Of a DNA stretch of 64,000 bases, positions 63,561-64,000 are shown piece after piece. The stretch is from Fulvivirga sp. M361. Its GTDB lineage: Bacteria > Bacteroidota > Bacteroidia > Cytophagales > Cyclobacteriaceae. Each line of letters begins with the position of its first letter. Positions within the stretch are counted from its first letter, which is position 1. The DNA is taken from contig NZ_VKDC01000007.1 of the NCBI RefSeq assembly GCF_007097395.1, positions 231,063 to 295,062 of the forward strand, read 5' to 3'. Both the position numbers and the translations under genes were made by a program. A model generated the notes under the pieces. The model was given only the letters and a program-made list of their open reading frames with translations. It had not been told where the DNA came from and did not search any database.

Positions 63561-64000
63561 TTATTTGAATCGAATGATTACCTCGTTTTTACCTTTTTGG
63601 TAGTCAAATTTTAAGGTAAAAGCCAAACTCTTAAGTACACTGCTTAAGGGCTGGTCTTTGAAGGTCGTAGACAGACTTACTTTCTTCCTGGCAGTGTTTT
63701 CGACAGTAATGTCCACACCATACCAGCGCTCTAACTTGTTTTCTATGTCTGCCATGTTAGCTTGTTTGAAATAGATCGTTTTATTCTTCCAGGCAAGTAT
63801 CTCTTCCATGTCAAAAGAACCTTCAGAGATTTTGGAAGATCCTTTATGGTAAACGGCTTGACGACCAGGCTCAAGAACTACTACCTTATTCTGAATATCA
63901 CTGGAATCTATGGTGGCGACAGAGACCTTACCCGTAGACAGCGCCACGTTAGTATAATCTTCTTCAGGAAAGCTTCTTACGTTGAAAGAAGTACCTAATA
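63561..64000 (-). CDS. fecR-like: FecR-family anti-sigma factor (partial, N-terminus outside window)
   Basis: The C-terminal 146 codons are visible; the frame stays open to the window end, so the GTG at 63947 is not the real start. GTSFNVRSFPEEDYTNVALSTGKVSV is the FecR periplasmic domain. The end (IYFKQANMADIENKLERWYG ... VLKSLAFTLKFDYQ) is the DUF4974 domain that contacts the STN domain of the partner SusC. It transmits the substrate signal from SusC to a sigma factor that should be encoded just beyond the right edge. Confidence 0.93.
   Translation of the reverse strand, partial: LGTSFNVRSFPEEDYTNVALSTGKVSVATIDSSDIQNKVVVLEPGRQAVYHKGSSKISEGSFDMEEILAWKNKTIYFKQANMADIENKLERWYGVDITVENTARKKVSLSTTFKDQPLSSVLKSLAFTLKFDYQKGKNEVIIRFK

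Noticed and set aside
1-64000. CRISPR arrays, tRNA or rRNA genes
   Set aside because: No regularly spaced short repeats and no cloverleaf or rRNA-like conserved stretches were noticed on either strand.

Overview
The window reads as chromosomal DNA of a free-living Bacteroidota, most likely a Cytophagales-type (Fulvivirga/Flammeovirga-like) bacterium. Signs are three SusC/SusD outer-membrane pairs, FecR with a DUF4974-type end, type IX secretion C-terminal domains (YPNP motifs), DUF6443-type Rhs proteins, many lipoproteins, weak Shine-Dalgarno sites and TAnnTTTG promoter elements. No rRNA, tRNA or CRISPR array was seen.

Region by region. (1) 1-6130, minus strand: a glycan locus (GntR/FCD regulator, SusC, SusD, PKD lipoprotein) that runs off the left edge. 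(2) 6829-18545: a two-gene Rhs/YD-repeat system whose last protein ends in a peptidase M15-like tip followed by a lipoprotein (candidate immunity), then a graveyard of orphan tip and immunity pieces, a 92-bp direct repeat and an IS4-family element. (3) 18860-34867: a starch/alpha-glucan locus. On the minus strand are LacI regulator, GH3 glucosidase, gluconokinase and gluconate permease; on the plus strand are SusC, SusD, two small surface proteins, SusE and a GH13 amylase with a T9SS tail, closed by a strong terminator. (4) 35102-51264: mixed housekeeping and accessory genes: TrpB2, cupin, a small-molecule-kinase-like protein, glycerate kinase, a STAS-like protein, an 809-aa fusion of an AONS/serine-palmitoyltransferase-like enzyme with a GNAT-like region, a PAS histidine kinase, a fatty-acid-hydroxylase-type membrane protein, gamma-glutamyltranspeptidase, TetR, and a group of two GT2 glycosyltransferases with a TPR protein and a charged lipoprotein. 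(5) 51723-64000, minus strand: FecR, SusC with STN domain, SusD, two lipoproteins sharing a DNRLRE/CBM96-like C-terminal domain, and downstream two calcineurin-like phosphoesterases and an M43 protease.

Points that tie regions together. Two of the three susC genes (5031 and 63389) have, on the opposite strand, an exact TAnnTTTG element followed about 100 nt later by an intrinsic terminator in the susC leader. This is the layout expected for cis-antisense sRNAs of the Bacteroides DonS type. A 14-16 bp LacI-type operator stands upstream of the amylase-locus susC and, nearly identical, upstream of the GntR gene of locus 1, suggesting cross-talk between the two loci. The Rhs region is the most dynamic part of the window and the best place to look for undescribed effector/immunity pairs; the AONS-GNAT fusion is the best candidate for an undescribed lipid enzyme.
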